In this document: in pieces, positions 1 to 8,272 of the stretch | How positions within the stretch are numbered: the stretch's first letter is position 1 | How the letters are laid out: the number at the start of each line of letters is the position of its first letter | Assembly: GCA_002721895.1 (NCBI GenBank) | Contig: PBLV01000008.1 | Location: forward strand, 1-14,636 | Origin: Verrucomicrobiales bacterium | GTDB lineage: Bacteria > Verrucomicrobiota > Verrucomicrobiae > Limisphaerales > UBA1100 | Length of the DNA stretch: 14,636 bases | Direction of reading: 5' to 3' | Notes under the pieces: model-generated | What the model was told of the DNA's origin: nothing | Database searches by the model: none | The model's input: only the letters and a program-made list of their open reading frames with translations | Translations under genes and position numbers: made by a program

Positions 1-913
1 ACCAAATCGCACCGCGAATGGCGTACGGCACAACCGGTGCGATCTTGCCGTTAAAAAACTGCGACGGTCCACGCCACATGCCGGCGATGCCCGGCAGCTT
101 GGGCCGCGCCGGGACGCGGCCGCCCAGCTCCATCGCTTTACCGGCAGCGTCCTGCCACGATTTCAGTTCCCCGTAATACCTCTCGTAGGATTTGCGTCCC
201 TGCGCAGTGAGCGGATCGGCATCATGAATGAGGTCCTTATCACCATTGAGTTTCGGGTGCGCTTCAATCGCTTCGCGTTGGGTAAAAGCTTCAATACGTG
301 TATTACTATGGGCACTAAGGAGAATACCAATGGGCACATCCAGCTCTTTGTACAATTCATGCGCAAAGGAAAGTGACAGAGCGGAGAACCCGCTCGCTGC
401 ATTGGCCTTTTTCCAGCCTTCATCGGAGGTGGCGCGCTTCTGGGGATAGAGGGCTGAGACGGTGTTGATATTGATCTCGCGAATGAGCACTTCTTCCTTC
501 GCCGAGGCGAGATCGCGCGCGAGTTGATTGCACATGCTCTTGCCAGCCGTCCACACCATGTTCGATTGGCCGGAGGAAAACCACACCTCGCCGACCAACA
601 CGCCCTTGAGGGTGATCGCCTCACCGCGGCTGTTCTTCACGACCAAGTTGCGTTCGGTGCGCGAGACTTTCAGCGGATTGAGCTTCACCATCCAGTCACC
701 GTGCTTGTCCGCGATGGCGGTCTTCGTTTGACCGGCAAACTGCACTGTCACCTTGGTGCCCGGTCGGTCAAATCCCCAAACCGGCACGGCCGACTCCCGT
801 TGCAGGATCGCGTTATCGGTAAATGGCGCCGCCAATGCCAGTTGTTGCTCCGCGGCCTTCAAGCCGGGGATCAGGGATAATGCAAGGAGGATGGGGGCGA
901 ATATTCTGCTCAT
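1..913 (-). CDS. SASA-family (sialate O-acetylesterase-like) esterase, C-terminus beyond the window
   Basis: This gene is open through the left edge, so only the first 304 residues are visible. Residues 1-21 form a signal peptide (MSRIFAPILLALSLIPGLKA, cut near AEQQ). An N-terminal beta-sandwich follows, with the family's AAPFTDNAILQR and VPVWG motifs, and then the SGNH-hydrolase block SGQSNM at residues 114-119, making Ser117 the predicted nucleophile. The visible part ends in AIRGAIW, just where the family's W-x-Q-G block begins, so the catalytic His segment lies outside the window. Members remove O-acetyl groups from sialic acid or other acetylated glycans; the true substrate here is unknown. 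The start at 913 lies two bases after the stop of the preceding gene (TAACCATG), which suggests translational coupling. It is clearly paralogous to the first module of the 4544-7489 gene, sharing motifs such as FAGQTKTA and VLVGEVW. Confidence 0.9.
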   Translation of the reverse strand, partial: MSRIFAPILLALSLIPGLKAAEQQLALAAPFTDNAILQRESAVPVWGFDRPGTKVTVQFAGQTKTAIADKHGDWMVKLNPLKVSRTERNLVVKNSRGEAITLKGVLVGEVWFSSGQSNMVWTAGKSMCNQLARDLASAKEEVLIREININTVSALYPQKRATSDEGWKKANAASGFSALSLSFAHELYKELDVPIGILLSAHSNTRIEAFTQREAIEAHPKLNGDKDLIHDADPLTAQGRKSYERYYGELKSWQDAAGKAMELGGRVPARPKLPGIAGMWRGPSQFFNGKIAPVVPYAIRGAIW

Positions 914-915
914 GG

Positions 916-3900
916 TTATTGCTGTGACAGGACCAACAGTTTGGGTTTCCAATCAGGCTTGTGGCGGGTGCTGTAGCCGCCGGCCTCGACAAACAAATAA
1001 AGCGACCCGGCCAAGGTCTTGGGCGTGATCTTCAAGGCTTGGTAACGGTTTAAATCCATCAGTATATCTGCCGACCAAATCCAGGTTGTGTCGTCGGTGC
1101 TGCCATCCTCCTTGAAGGTGATGGCATCAAACAACGGGTTGCGGGCGCGGCCGAATTTCTTGGCCGGATCGAATTCCTCCATCGCCGCGACCTGGGTAAT
1201 CACTTTCCAGTTCCCGAGAATTTCCGGGTTGGCGACGAACTGCCCGTCCCACCGGAACTTGCGCGCCAAAGCGGATTTCTCCCGATCCTCCGGATCCTGC
1301 GCATCCTGCCACTCAGCAGAAAGCATGGGCACGATGGCGGCGGACTTTAGCAAAAGATCATCGCCCATGGGCGGGAGTTTTTGTTCTTCAATGTGCAGGC
1401 TGAACTTGCCTTGGGGCACTTTCGAGTTGGGCTTCACCTTATACTTGTCGTTGAAACGAAGAAAGGTGATGGCAGCGAGTGTTATTTCGCCGCTGCGAAA
1501 GTCATCCAGAAATTCCTTGGTAAGGTAAGCGCCCTTGGGCAGCCCGCCAGAGCCGCGACCGTTGCAGGTCTTGGCCTCGACGAGCGGCTTGCCGTTAACG
1601 TAAATCAAATGTCCGCCGCCGGAGCCCACGTGGTTGCCGTCATTGATTCGCAGCCGATACCGGTGCCCCGCCTTAAGCGGCGACACCTTGAACGTGCCGC
1701 GTAGGAGGAGCACTTCCTTCTCCCAAAAAGAGCGAATCTTCGTGGCGCCGTAACAACCGGGGCCCGTGCAACCCGCGCCGCACTTGTGGACAGGTCCAGT
1801 GGGAAGCTTGCCTTTGTAATGACCAAAGGGGCTCCTGCCGCGTTTCCACAAGGGGGAGGTGTTCTCGGGTGCAAACCAATTCTCCAAACCTTCGGGTGGT
1901 GTCACCTTGCGGTAGCGGGTGACGAGCTGATCGAACGGCACTTGCTCCGCTGCGATGGGGTCGAAGCTGTGGTAGGACCACTCCGCCTCGCGCAGATCCA
2001 TGAACATTTTCCAGTCGTAATCCTTGGCACCAGCACGATCGTAGAGGGCAACGAGGCCATCAATAGAATCCCGATTGCCCCCGGGATAGCCCGACTGGAT
2101 CTCGGCCTTTGCCAGTTCGGATAAACGCGCGCGGTTGCGCCCAACGTACTCGGGAATCAATTCATCTGTGATAATCGGATGAATCGCCTTTTTTAAAGTG
2201 GGCCCAAAGCGGCTGGAGTCGGCATTCAGAAAGAACTGTTTGTAAGGAAGAATTTCCTTGGGCTTGCGCTGACGGGCGACTGCGTAAAGTACATCCAAAC
2301 CGCCGGGAACCTCAGCCAGAGAGGAGGCAATGCCCTCGAGATGAAACTCAAAAGTCGAGGTGGTGTTCAGCCCCCCCGGAGCGGTCTTGCTTCCTGCGTA
2401 GCCAGTGAAAGTTTCCTTTAGAGTTTCGGTGGCCAGTTTTTGCACTTCCGGGCCGGCCGCCTTAAGCTTGGCGCGAATGCCGCCGGTGAGGCCTCGGGTG
2501 ATGGACACACGCTGGTTGTTGCGGACCAGATCGCCAATGGCCGGCAACACGCGCCTGTAGCAACGCTCGTCAGCCACCACTGGCGTCAAGGCGGTGAGCG
2601 CGGCGTTCTTCAGCCAATCCTCCTCATGCTTGAGGTACGGAAGCAATGTATCGACGAGTGGCAACACTTGTTCCGCCGAGCCGCGGCCGATTACCTGCAG
2701 AGCGGCGTCCTTGACCCACCACGATTCGGCTGGGTTCTTCACCGACTTGACTGCCAGTCCGAAGATTTCCGGATTGATCACGTTTGGTTTGCCAAGCAAG
2801 GCGCCGAACATGGCCCGGCGCACGCGTGCGTCCTTGTGTTGCAAAAACTCCATCACCAGATTCATGCGCACCTTGCCGCCGGCCGATTTCCAGCCGATGT
2901 AGCCGCTGTTGATTCCCAGCGCCTTGTAAGCGGCGATGTGGCGGATGCTGTGCTCCTGATGATGAACGTAACGGCGAATCTCATCGTCGGTGGGTTGCGT
3001 CGCGCCATGGAAGCGGCGAAGAAACGCCATGGAGGAATCCTCAGCCAAGGTCTCGGCGGAAAGATCCTGCTGCTTGCCGTCCTTAGCCCGCACGGCTTCG
3101 AAAGAGAGAAACGCATTATCCGCCTCCGTGCCCCAGAGTTGCTTTGGCAGTTGGTAGGGCTTGGAGAACTTGGTGCGAGGAGCGCCGGCGATGCGGAGGT
3201 TTTTGCGCGGTAACGTGTAGGCCAGCGGATAGGCCACTCCCCATTGCTCCTTGTCGTAGCCCGCGCCACCAAGAATACCGAACGAACCGTCGAAACGGCG
3301 CGAGAGGTCGTAGTGCCACCTTCGATTGTCCATGAAATCGCGGTACTGCTTGGGTCGCTTCTCGCGCATTAGGCTCATGGCCGCGCTTCGCCAAATTTCG
3401 CCAATGCCGCCGCCGGTGTGGCCGTGCAACATGAAACTGGTCGTGTAAAAACTCTGAATCGCACACACATCGCGTGCCTTGGCGTAGAGCGAGTTTTCAC
3501 CATCGGGCGTCAACGCGGCGGCCGCCGCCATGGCAAAGGCGAGCTTGCCGTTCTTGCCGTTGTCCACGAAGCCGTTCTCAGGGCGGTTGTCCCCGTAAGG
3601 ATTGCCGCCACGGCCGGCGTACCGATAGAAATGCCGCAGGGAGCGCAGGAGTAGACGATCCGATACTTCGGCTCCGCACTCCTTGGCCAGCATGAGAAAG
3701 GTGACAACGTGCGTGCCCGCTGCGTTGAGGTGGCCGTTGCCGTAGGACGTGAGCGCCGAACCGCGACCTGCCCAGGCATCGTTGTGCTGGGTTTGGTCGG
3801 CGTTCTTCACCCAATCCTGAATGTTCTCAAGAATCTTGGGATCGCCCGTGCGAAGGTAGCACTCGGCCAACGGAATGCCGCCGTAACCGATGTACCACGG

Positions 3901-4509
3901 ATAACGGTGCGGCTTCACGTTGCGCGCCCATTGGCGAACCACTTCGAGATCCTTATCCTCACCCGTGGAAAGCAGGAACAACATGCCGATGCCCGCGAGC
4001 CCTTTCTGTGCGTCGGGCTGCGAAAGATAATCGGCGACTTGCCGCACGATCTTGTCAGACTTCGGGCAGTTCAGCGGCCACGTTTTGCTATAGGCACCCA
4101 GCACGGGCACCTTGACCGTGACCGGCTCGACCTCGCCGCGAATGACGAACTTCAGCGCCCCGTCCTTGGCCTCCGCCTCGGCGAGGATGTTACCTAGCTG
4201 GATGCGGGGGTCGATGTCGGCAAGCTTCTGACCGTTGATGGACTCAATGATTTGCCCGGCCTTCAGTTTACCGGTCGCGGCGGCAGGCGATCCTTCCTCG
4301 ATGTGGGAGATGCGCATCGTGAAGGCCGGCTGAAGCAGGTCAATCCCCATGCCAACGGGGCCGAAGCGCTTAATGTTTTGCAGCGATTTCTTGGCGTCCG
4401 GTCGCGTGGAAAAAATGCCGTGCGGTTGCTTGTAATACTTATCCGCACCCGCGAGCGAAAATCCGCCAATCAGAGCGGCAATCAGAGTGAGTATTTTTTG
4501 GGCAGTCAT
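916..4509 (-). CDS. Secreted PDZ / DUF6288-type / HEAT-repeat multidomain protein
   Basis: This 1197-residue exported protein has no known reaction. A signal peptide covers residues 1-21 (cut near LAGA/DK). Residues about 50-145 look like a PDZ domain, with a GPVGMGIDL carboxylate-loop-like segment and a GSPAAATGKLKAGQIIESING core. Residues about 150-445 are helical and rich in W/Y/G-x-G motifs (YPWYIGYGGIPLAECYLRTG, HGHTGGGIGEIW), matching what I remember of DUF6288 and resembling an alpha/alpha toroid. Residues about 510-700 carry HEAT-like helical pairs (FLQHKDARVRRAMFGALLGK). Residues about 905-1045 contain a Cys cluster (C910, C914, C919) followed by a beta-rich, possibly sugar-binding segment with a GNHVGSGGGHLIYVNGK motif. 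The gene starts 34 bases after the 981-residue esterase and ends 2 bases before the next esterase, so it is inside the operon. I infer a role on an extracellular glycan or a scaffold, not a demonstrated enzyme. Confidence 0.88.
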   Translation of the reverse strand: MTAQKILTLIAALIGGFSLAGADKYYKQPHGIFSTRPDAKKSLQNIKRFGPVGMGIDLLQPAFTMRISHIEEGSPAAATGKLKAGQIIESINGQKLADIDPRIQLGNILAEAEAKDGALKFVIRGEVEPVTVKVPVLGAYSKTWPLNCPKSDKIVRQVADYLSQPDAQKGLAGIGMLFLLSTGEDKDLEVVRQWARNVKPHRYPWYIGYGGIPLAECYLRTGDPKILENIQDWVKNADQTQHNDAWAGRGSALTSYGNGHLNAAGTHVVTFLMLAKECGAEVSDRLLLRSLRHFYRYAGRGGNPYGDNRPENGFVDNGKNGKLAFAMAAAAALTPDGENSLYAKARDVCAIQSFYTTSFMLHGHTGGGIGEIWRSAAMSLMREKRPKQYRDFMDNRRWHYDLSRRFDGSFGILGGAGYDKEQWGVAYPLAYTLPRKNLRIAGAPRTKFSKPYQLPKQLWGTEADNAFLSFEAVRAKDGKQQDLSAETLAEDSSMAFLRRFHGATQPTDDEIRRYVHHQEHSIRHIAAYKALGINSGYIGWKSAGGKVRMNLVMEFLQHKDARVRRAMFGALLGKPNVINPEIFGLAVKSVKNPAESWWVKDAALQVIGRGSAEQVLPLVDTLLPYLKHEEDWLKNAALTALTPVVADERCYRRVLPAIGDLVRNNQRVSITRGLTGGIRAKLKAAGPEVQKLATETLKETFTGYAGSKTAPGGLNTTSTFEFHLEGIASSLAEVPGGLDVLYAVARQRKPKEILPYKQFFLNADSSRFGPTLKKAIHPIITDELIPEYVGRNRARLSELAKAEIQSGYPGGNRDSIDGLVALYDRAGAKDYDWKMFMDLREAEWSYHSFDPIAAEQVPFDQLVTRYRKVTPPEGLENWFAPENTSPLWKRGRSPFGHYKGKLPTGPVHKCGAGCTGPGCYGATKIRSFWEKEVLLLRGTFKVSPLKAGHRYRLRINDGNHVGSGGGHLIYVNGKPLVEAKTCNGRGSGGLPKGAYLTKEFLDDFRSGEITLAAITFLRFNDKYKVKPNSKVPQGKFSLHIEEQKLPPMGDDLLLKSAAIVPMLSAEWQDAQDPEDREKSALARKFRWDGQFVANPEILGNWKVITQVAAMEEFDPAKKFGRARNPLFDAITFKEDGSTDDTTWIWSADILMDLNRYQALKITPKTLAGSLYLFVEAGGYSTRHKPDWKPKLLVLSQQ

Positions 4510-4543
4510 TTGCTATAGAAAAGATTATCGATAAACCACAAAT

Positions 4544-7489
4544 CTATTTCAAGGCATCGAGCAGGTTTGAGACCTCCGTCCAGTCGCGGGTCGGAATAGC
4601 CGTGCTCCGGCCGCGGATACCTTTCGGTTGGGTAATCTTGGGGGCGAGGGATTTGTCGGGCAAAGTGTAGAGGAAGTGCGGGTCTTTGCCGCCGAAGTGT
4701 TTCTTCCAGGAATTGGCGAGGGTGGTCATTTGCTCGCCGTAGCGGGCGCCGCCGTCCTCGGCGAAGGTGGCGGGGCCGGCGAGAAAGAGGATGCCCTTGA
4801 GTTGGGTAGGCGTGAAGGAGTGAACCATCGTGTTGTACACCTCGGAGGCTTGGCTGGTGACGCCGGCGGTCAGCGTCGGGTAGTTGCCCCAGACGAGGCC
4901 GTCGGGGACGGAACGATTAGTGACCATCTTCGGGATGTAATCGTTCCAATAGCTCCGCCAGGCGTCGAGGTACTGGCGGACGTTGGCGGCATAGTGCGAG
5001 TTGCCGGGGCGCACGGCCGCCAGGTCCTTGTAGTCGGCGAAGAGGCTGGGAGCGTCCTTCAGGGCGTTGACGGGAATCCAACTTTTCAAGGTGCTCAAGT
5101 CCTTGGACGGCACGCCGCGGCCCATTGAGGTCATGCCGCTTTTCATGAAGATGACGCCGACGGGGCGCCCTGTCTTGGCGGCGATGAAGTTGCCGAGGGC
5201 GGCGGGCAGGCCGGTGGCGTCCGTCCACACGCAAGCGAACCGGTTCAGCGGCGTGCGCGACACACAGACGGTGTAGCGTGAGGGCGTGGGATGGGAAAAG
5301 CGCTTGGCCTTGCGGGTCATCATGCGGACAGGGGCCTGCACCTCGACGTCCGGCAGCTCCTCGAAGTTGCCCGGATGCGAGGCGACGAACCAGACGTCGC
5401 CCACCACGATGTTGCGGCAGATGCGTTCGTGCGCCAACTCGCCGTCGATGAAAAAGCGAACGGTCAAGGTCTTAGGTTCGGCGCTGGCCTTCATGGCCGG
5501 CACGGTCACGCGCCACTCCTTGGCAGCACCGGGGTAGCGGCTGTCACCCGGCGCGATTTCGTAAATGTGCGGTGAGCCGGCCTTGACGGGAATCCGCTTC
5601 TTGATGCCCGCGAAGCTGAACTCCACGACCGCCTCACCCTCGGGTTCCACCCCGTAGTCGTGCAGAACCGAGCCCCAGAAGGTAATCGGCTGGTCGGCCT
5701 GAAGAACGGCGTTCTCCCGGAACTGCGTACTGAGGAGCGGCATCTTACGCCACTCGTAGAGCAAGCCTTCCGAACCCGCCGCTGGCACAACGCCCGCCAC
5801 CTTCAGCTTTTCCTCGGGCCACGACTCCGCGGTGACGCGCTTTTGGTCGTAGTAGATGAACGGCGCCATCGGCAGGAGCGCCCGGTTGTAGAGGTTGGGC
5901 TGGAAGCCGATGCCGCCCGTGCCGTAGGAAACGCCGCGCGGCTGCTTCACTCCCGGCGCGTGGAGCACGACCGTTTCCCCGTTCAGCTTCACAGAGGCCC
6001 GGTGCCAGACGCGGTCGGCGCCGGTAAGGTAAAAACCTTTCACTTGGTTCTCACCGTCGGGGATGACCTTGGGATCGGCGAAGCCGGTGGCGTCCTTGTT
6101 GCGGCGGTCGGTGTTGTAGGCGGTCGAGCCGACCACCAAGCCACCTTCGGCCTGATCGAACTTCACAATGAGCCGGTCGCCGCGGACTTCGTAGTCCTTA
6201 AAGGACGGGCCGTCGGCCACGAGTTCCTTTTGCCCGTACTGGTTCTTGAGCGCGTGCAAGGCCAGTCGTTGCCCGGGCACAGTCTTGCTGGTGTAGTGGA
6301 TGCCGCCGGTGACGTCGATTTGGCTGGCCATTCCGGTATGGGGAATGTCGCGGGCCAGCCAGGTGCCAAGCCGCATGTCCACGACCCCGCCGATGCGCGG
6401 GCTGTGGTTCCATTCCCCTTTCTGGCCTGGGCAATAGAACTGGTGGAAGTACACGGGCAGCTCCGGCTTGTCCCAAACCAGGCGCCAGCCCCGCACGAGG
6501 TTGTGGAGGTTGTGGTAGTACGGCAGGCCCTCGCCCATGTTGGCGTAGCCCTGGTTCCAGATGCCGCCTCGGATGGCGTAGGGCACGACGGGATTGAGCC
6601 GGCCGTTGAACAGCCAGGAAGCGTCGCGGTTGCCGCTCAGGTTGCCGGGCGTCCTCGTGGAAATCGGTTGGGGGGCCTTGCCTTCGGCGACCCGCTCGGC
6701 GTTCTCCCGGAGCGTGGCCTCGTTGCCTTCGTAGAAACGCGTCCACACCGCCTTGTGCTCGGGCGTGGTGGGGTCGGTCTCCAGAATCTTCCTGTAGATG
6801 GCCTGTGTGTAGGCGTCCTTTGCGTCGCGGAAACCCTCGCGCGGCACCCAGGCCTGAATGGCCGTCTGGCTAAACGAACAGTTCAGGATGCCGATGGGCA
6901 CGCCCAGTTCCTTGTGGAGCTTGTGGGCGAAGGCGAAGGCAATGGCGCTATAATCGGCGTAGTTGCCATCCTTCCAGGTGCCATCGGCTTTCTCGATGGG
7001 ATGAAGCATCGCCATCACGCTGGTCACCTCGAACTCCCGGATGGGCGCGGGCATGTCCCCTATTTCCTCGGTGAACGCCTGCGCCAGTTTCATGGTGGAG
7101 CTCTTGTTCACCTTCCACTGCATGTTGGACTGCCCCGAAGCCAGCCATACCTCGCCCACCAACACGTTCCGGAGCGTGACGCTCCCGCCCGCGCTCTCCG
7201 ACACCTTCAGTTCGGCGGGCTCCGCGCTGGCCTTCAACGGGTCGAGGGCCAGCATCCATTTGCCGGACTTGCCCGCCACCGCCGTCTTCGTCTGACCGGC
7301 GAACTCCACCGTGACCTTCGTCCCCGGCTCGCTCCAGCCCCAGACCGGCGCCTTCATGCCGCGCTGGAGAACGGCATGGTCCCGGAACGGCGCGCCCAGC
7401 CGGATAGCGGGGCCGGGCTCCTCCTCGACCGCAAACAGGTCGACGCCGAACGTCAATAGAAGCAAAAGGATTATCGAAAAAAATCTCAT
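4544..7489 (-). CDS. Double-module SASA (sialate O-acetylesterase-like) protein with a degenerate second module
   Basis: This 981-residue exported protein is about twice the usual length of the family. After a signal peptide (residues 1-20), module 1 has a beta-sandwich (APFRDHAVLQR, APVWGW), the nucleophile block SGQSNM with Ser121, an IWNQGYAN block near residue 310 and a histidine block DVTGGIHYTSK (Asp392, His398), so it looks like an intact SGNH esterase. Module 2 begins near residue 580 (LLSTQFRENAVLQADQP) and repeats the layout, but its VVGDVWFVASHPGN block puts Pro706 or Gly707 in place of the Ser. The protein ends at residue 981 with no equivalent of the His block. Module 2 is therefore probably non-catalytic. 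The start overlaps the previous stop as ATGA, implying translational coupling. G+C is the highest in the window (46/60 bases at 5161-5220). The substrate is unknown, since SASA-family proteins act on several acetylated glycans. Confidence 0.92.
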   Translation of the reverse strand: MRFFSIILLLLLTFGVDLFAVEEEPGPAIRLGAPFRDHAVLQRGMKAPVWGWSEPGTKVTVEFAGQTKTAVAGKSGKWMLALDPLKASAEPAELKVSESAGGSVTLRNVLVGEVWLASGQSNMQWKVNKSSTMKLAQAFTEEIGDMPAPIREFEVTSVMAMLHPIEKADGTWKDGNYADYSAIAFAFAHKLHKELGVPIGILNCSFSQTAIQAWVPREGFRDAKDAYTQAIYRKILETDPTTPEHKAVWTRFYEGNEATLRENAERVAEGKAPQPISTRTPGNLSGNRDASWLFNGRLNPVVPYAIRGGIWNQGYANMGEGLPYYHNLHNLVRGWRLVWDKPELPVYFHQFYCPGQKGEWNHSPRIGGVVDMRLGTWLARDIPHTGMASQIDVTGGIHYTSKTVPGQRLALHALKNQYGQKELVADGPSFKDYEVRGDRLIVKFDQAEGGLVVGSTAYNTDRRNKDATGFADPKVIPDGENQVKGFYLTGADRVWHRASVKLNGETVVLHAPGVKQPRGVSYGTGGIGFQPNLYNRALLPMAPFIYYDQKRVTAESWPEEKLKVAGVVPAAGSEGLLYEWRKMPLLSTQFRENAVLQADQPITFWGSVLHDYGVEPEGEAVVEFSFAGIKKRIPVKAGSPHIYEIAPGDSRYPGAAKEWRVTVPAMKASAEPKTLTVRFFIDGELAHERICRNIVVGDVWFVASHPGNFEELPDVEVQAPVRMMTRKAKRFSHPTPSRYTVCVSRTPLNRFACVWTDATGLPAALGNFIAAKTGRPVGVIFMKSGMTSMGRGVPSKDLSTLKSWIPVNALKDAPSLFADYKDLAAVRPGNSHYAANVRQYLDAWRSYWNDYIPKMVTNRSVPDGLVWGNYPTLTAGVTSQASEVYNTMVHSFTPTQLKGILFLAGPATFAEDGGARYGEQMTTLANSWKKHFGGKDPHFLYTLPDKSLAPKITQPKGIRGRSTAIPTRDWTEVSNLLDALK

Positions 7490-8259
7490 CGTTTAACGGG
7501 TTTCTTGATCGGGCGCAGGCGCAGAATTACCGACTGGCCCACTGCGGGCAAGCCCTCGGGATTCACCTCCCAAAACAGCCCATCGTCTTCATGGCCATGA
7601 ATTTCCGGCAGGCAAAGTAATTCATCTCCAAAGGACGAAATGGAAATCACATTACCACTCTGTTCACAAAGATACTGCTTCGGGCCGTTGCCCTTTTTCA
7701 ACAGATGCGAACCGGCGAACAAATAGTCGGCCGAAAAGTTCCGGGGTTTGATTTTGGCCGGTGCCAATCCAGAGATTTTTTTGGGCTGGGCGAAAGCAAT
7801 AAATTTTTGAATGGGATGCTCCTGCAATTTTCCCTCGGCATTCGGAAACACCAATGACACTTGCACACGATCGCCAGCCGGTTTTACGGGAATCCATCGC
7901 ACTCCCTCCGCACCCTGCACCATCCGCGAAGCCGGCGTTCCCGGCCGGGCTCCGAATAATAAAAGCGCCGTGTGGATGTGCACCGGCCGGGCGTCGAGGG
8001 CGACAATCGATTCGTGCTCCTTTGTCCCCTTGGTGCAGGCGACCAGTTCCAGCAGGCCCTTGTGCAGGCACACCGTCGCGTTCACGTCGATCGCCCGTTC
8101 GTCAATGTTGAGCCGGATGCCGGGAAGCTTCAGCTTGCGCAATGCCTCCACGGTGGCTGGGGTTAGCTTCCAGTCAGCCGGGCTTCGCGCCTTGTCTGCG
8201 GCAAACATCCCCACCGCCCCGAGGGTCATCAGAATCAGGACGATCCGAAACCGGTTCAT
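7486..8259 (-). CDS. Secreted YdjY-domain protein
   Basis: This 257-residue protein has a signal peptide at residues 1-20 (cut near MFA/AD). Residues about 47-110 carry the YdjY-domain signature as I remember it from Planctomycetota and Verrucomicrobiota: VCLHKGLLELVACTKGTKEH, then ESIVALDARPVHIHTALLLF and GARPGTP. The rest (FSADYLFAGSHL, ISISSFGDELLCLPEIHG, LFWEVNPEGLPAVGQSV) is also typical of this family. The function of YdjY domains is not established. Cysteines at residues 64, 75, 198 and 216 could form disulfides in the periplasm. The start lies 13 bases after the preceding stop with a weak AGG, and the stop overlaps the next start by four bases. It lies in the middle of the operon between two esterase-containing genes, so it is likely co-expressed with the exported set. 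Confidence 0.85.
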   Translation of the reverse strand: MNRFRIVLILMTLGAVGMFAADKARSPADWKLTPATVEALRKLKLPGIRLNIDERAIDVNATVCLHKGLLELVACTKGTKEHESIVALDARPVHIHTALLLFGARPGTPASRMVQGAEGVRWIPVKPAGDRVQVSLVFPNAEGKLQEHPIQKFIAFAQPKKISGLAPAKIKPRNFSADYLFAGSHLLKKGNGPKQYLCEQSGNVISISSFGDELLCLPEIHGHEDDGLFWEVNPEGLPAVGQSVILRLRPIKKPVKR

Positions 8260-8272
8260 GGTTTACCTAGGC

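Noticed and set aside
5660..7459. 599-codon open frame on the plus strand, antisense to the double-module esterase
   Set aside because: It mirrors a G+C-rich gene with clear SASA motifs, lacks recognisable domains, and its residue make-up (rich in H, R, G, V) is typical of an antisense shadow frame.
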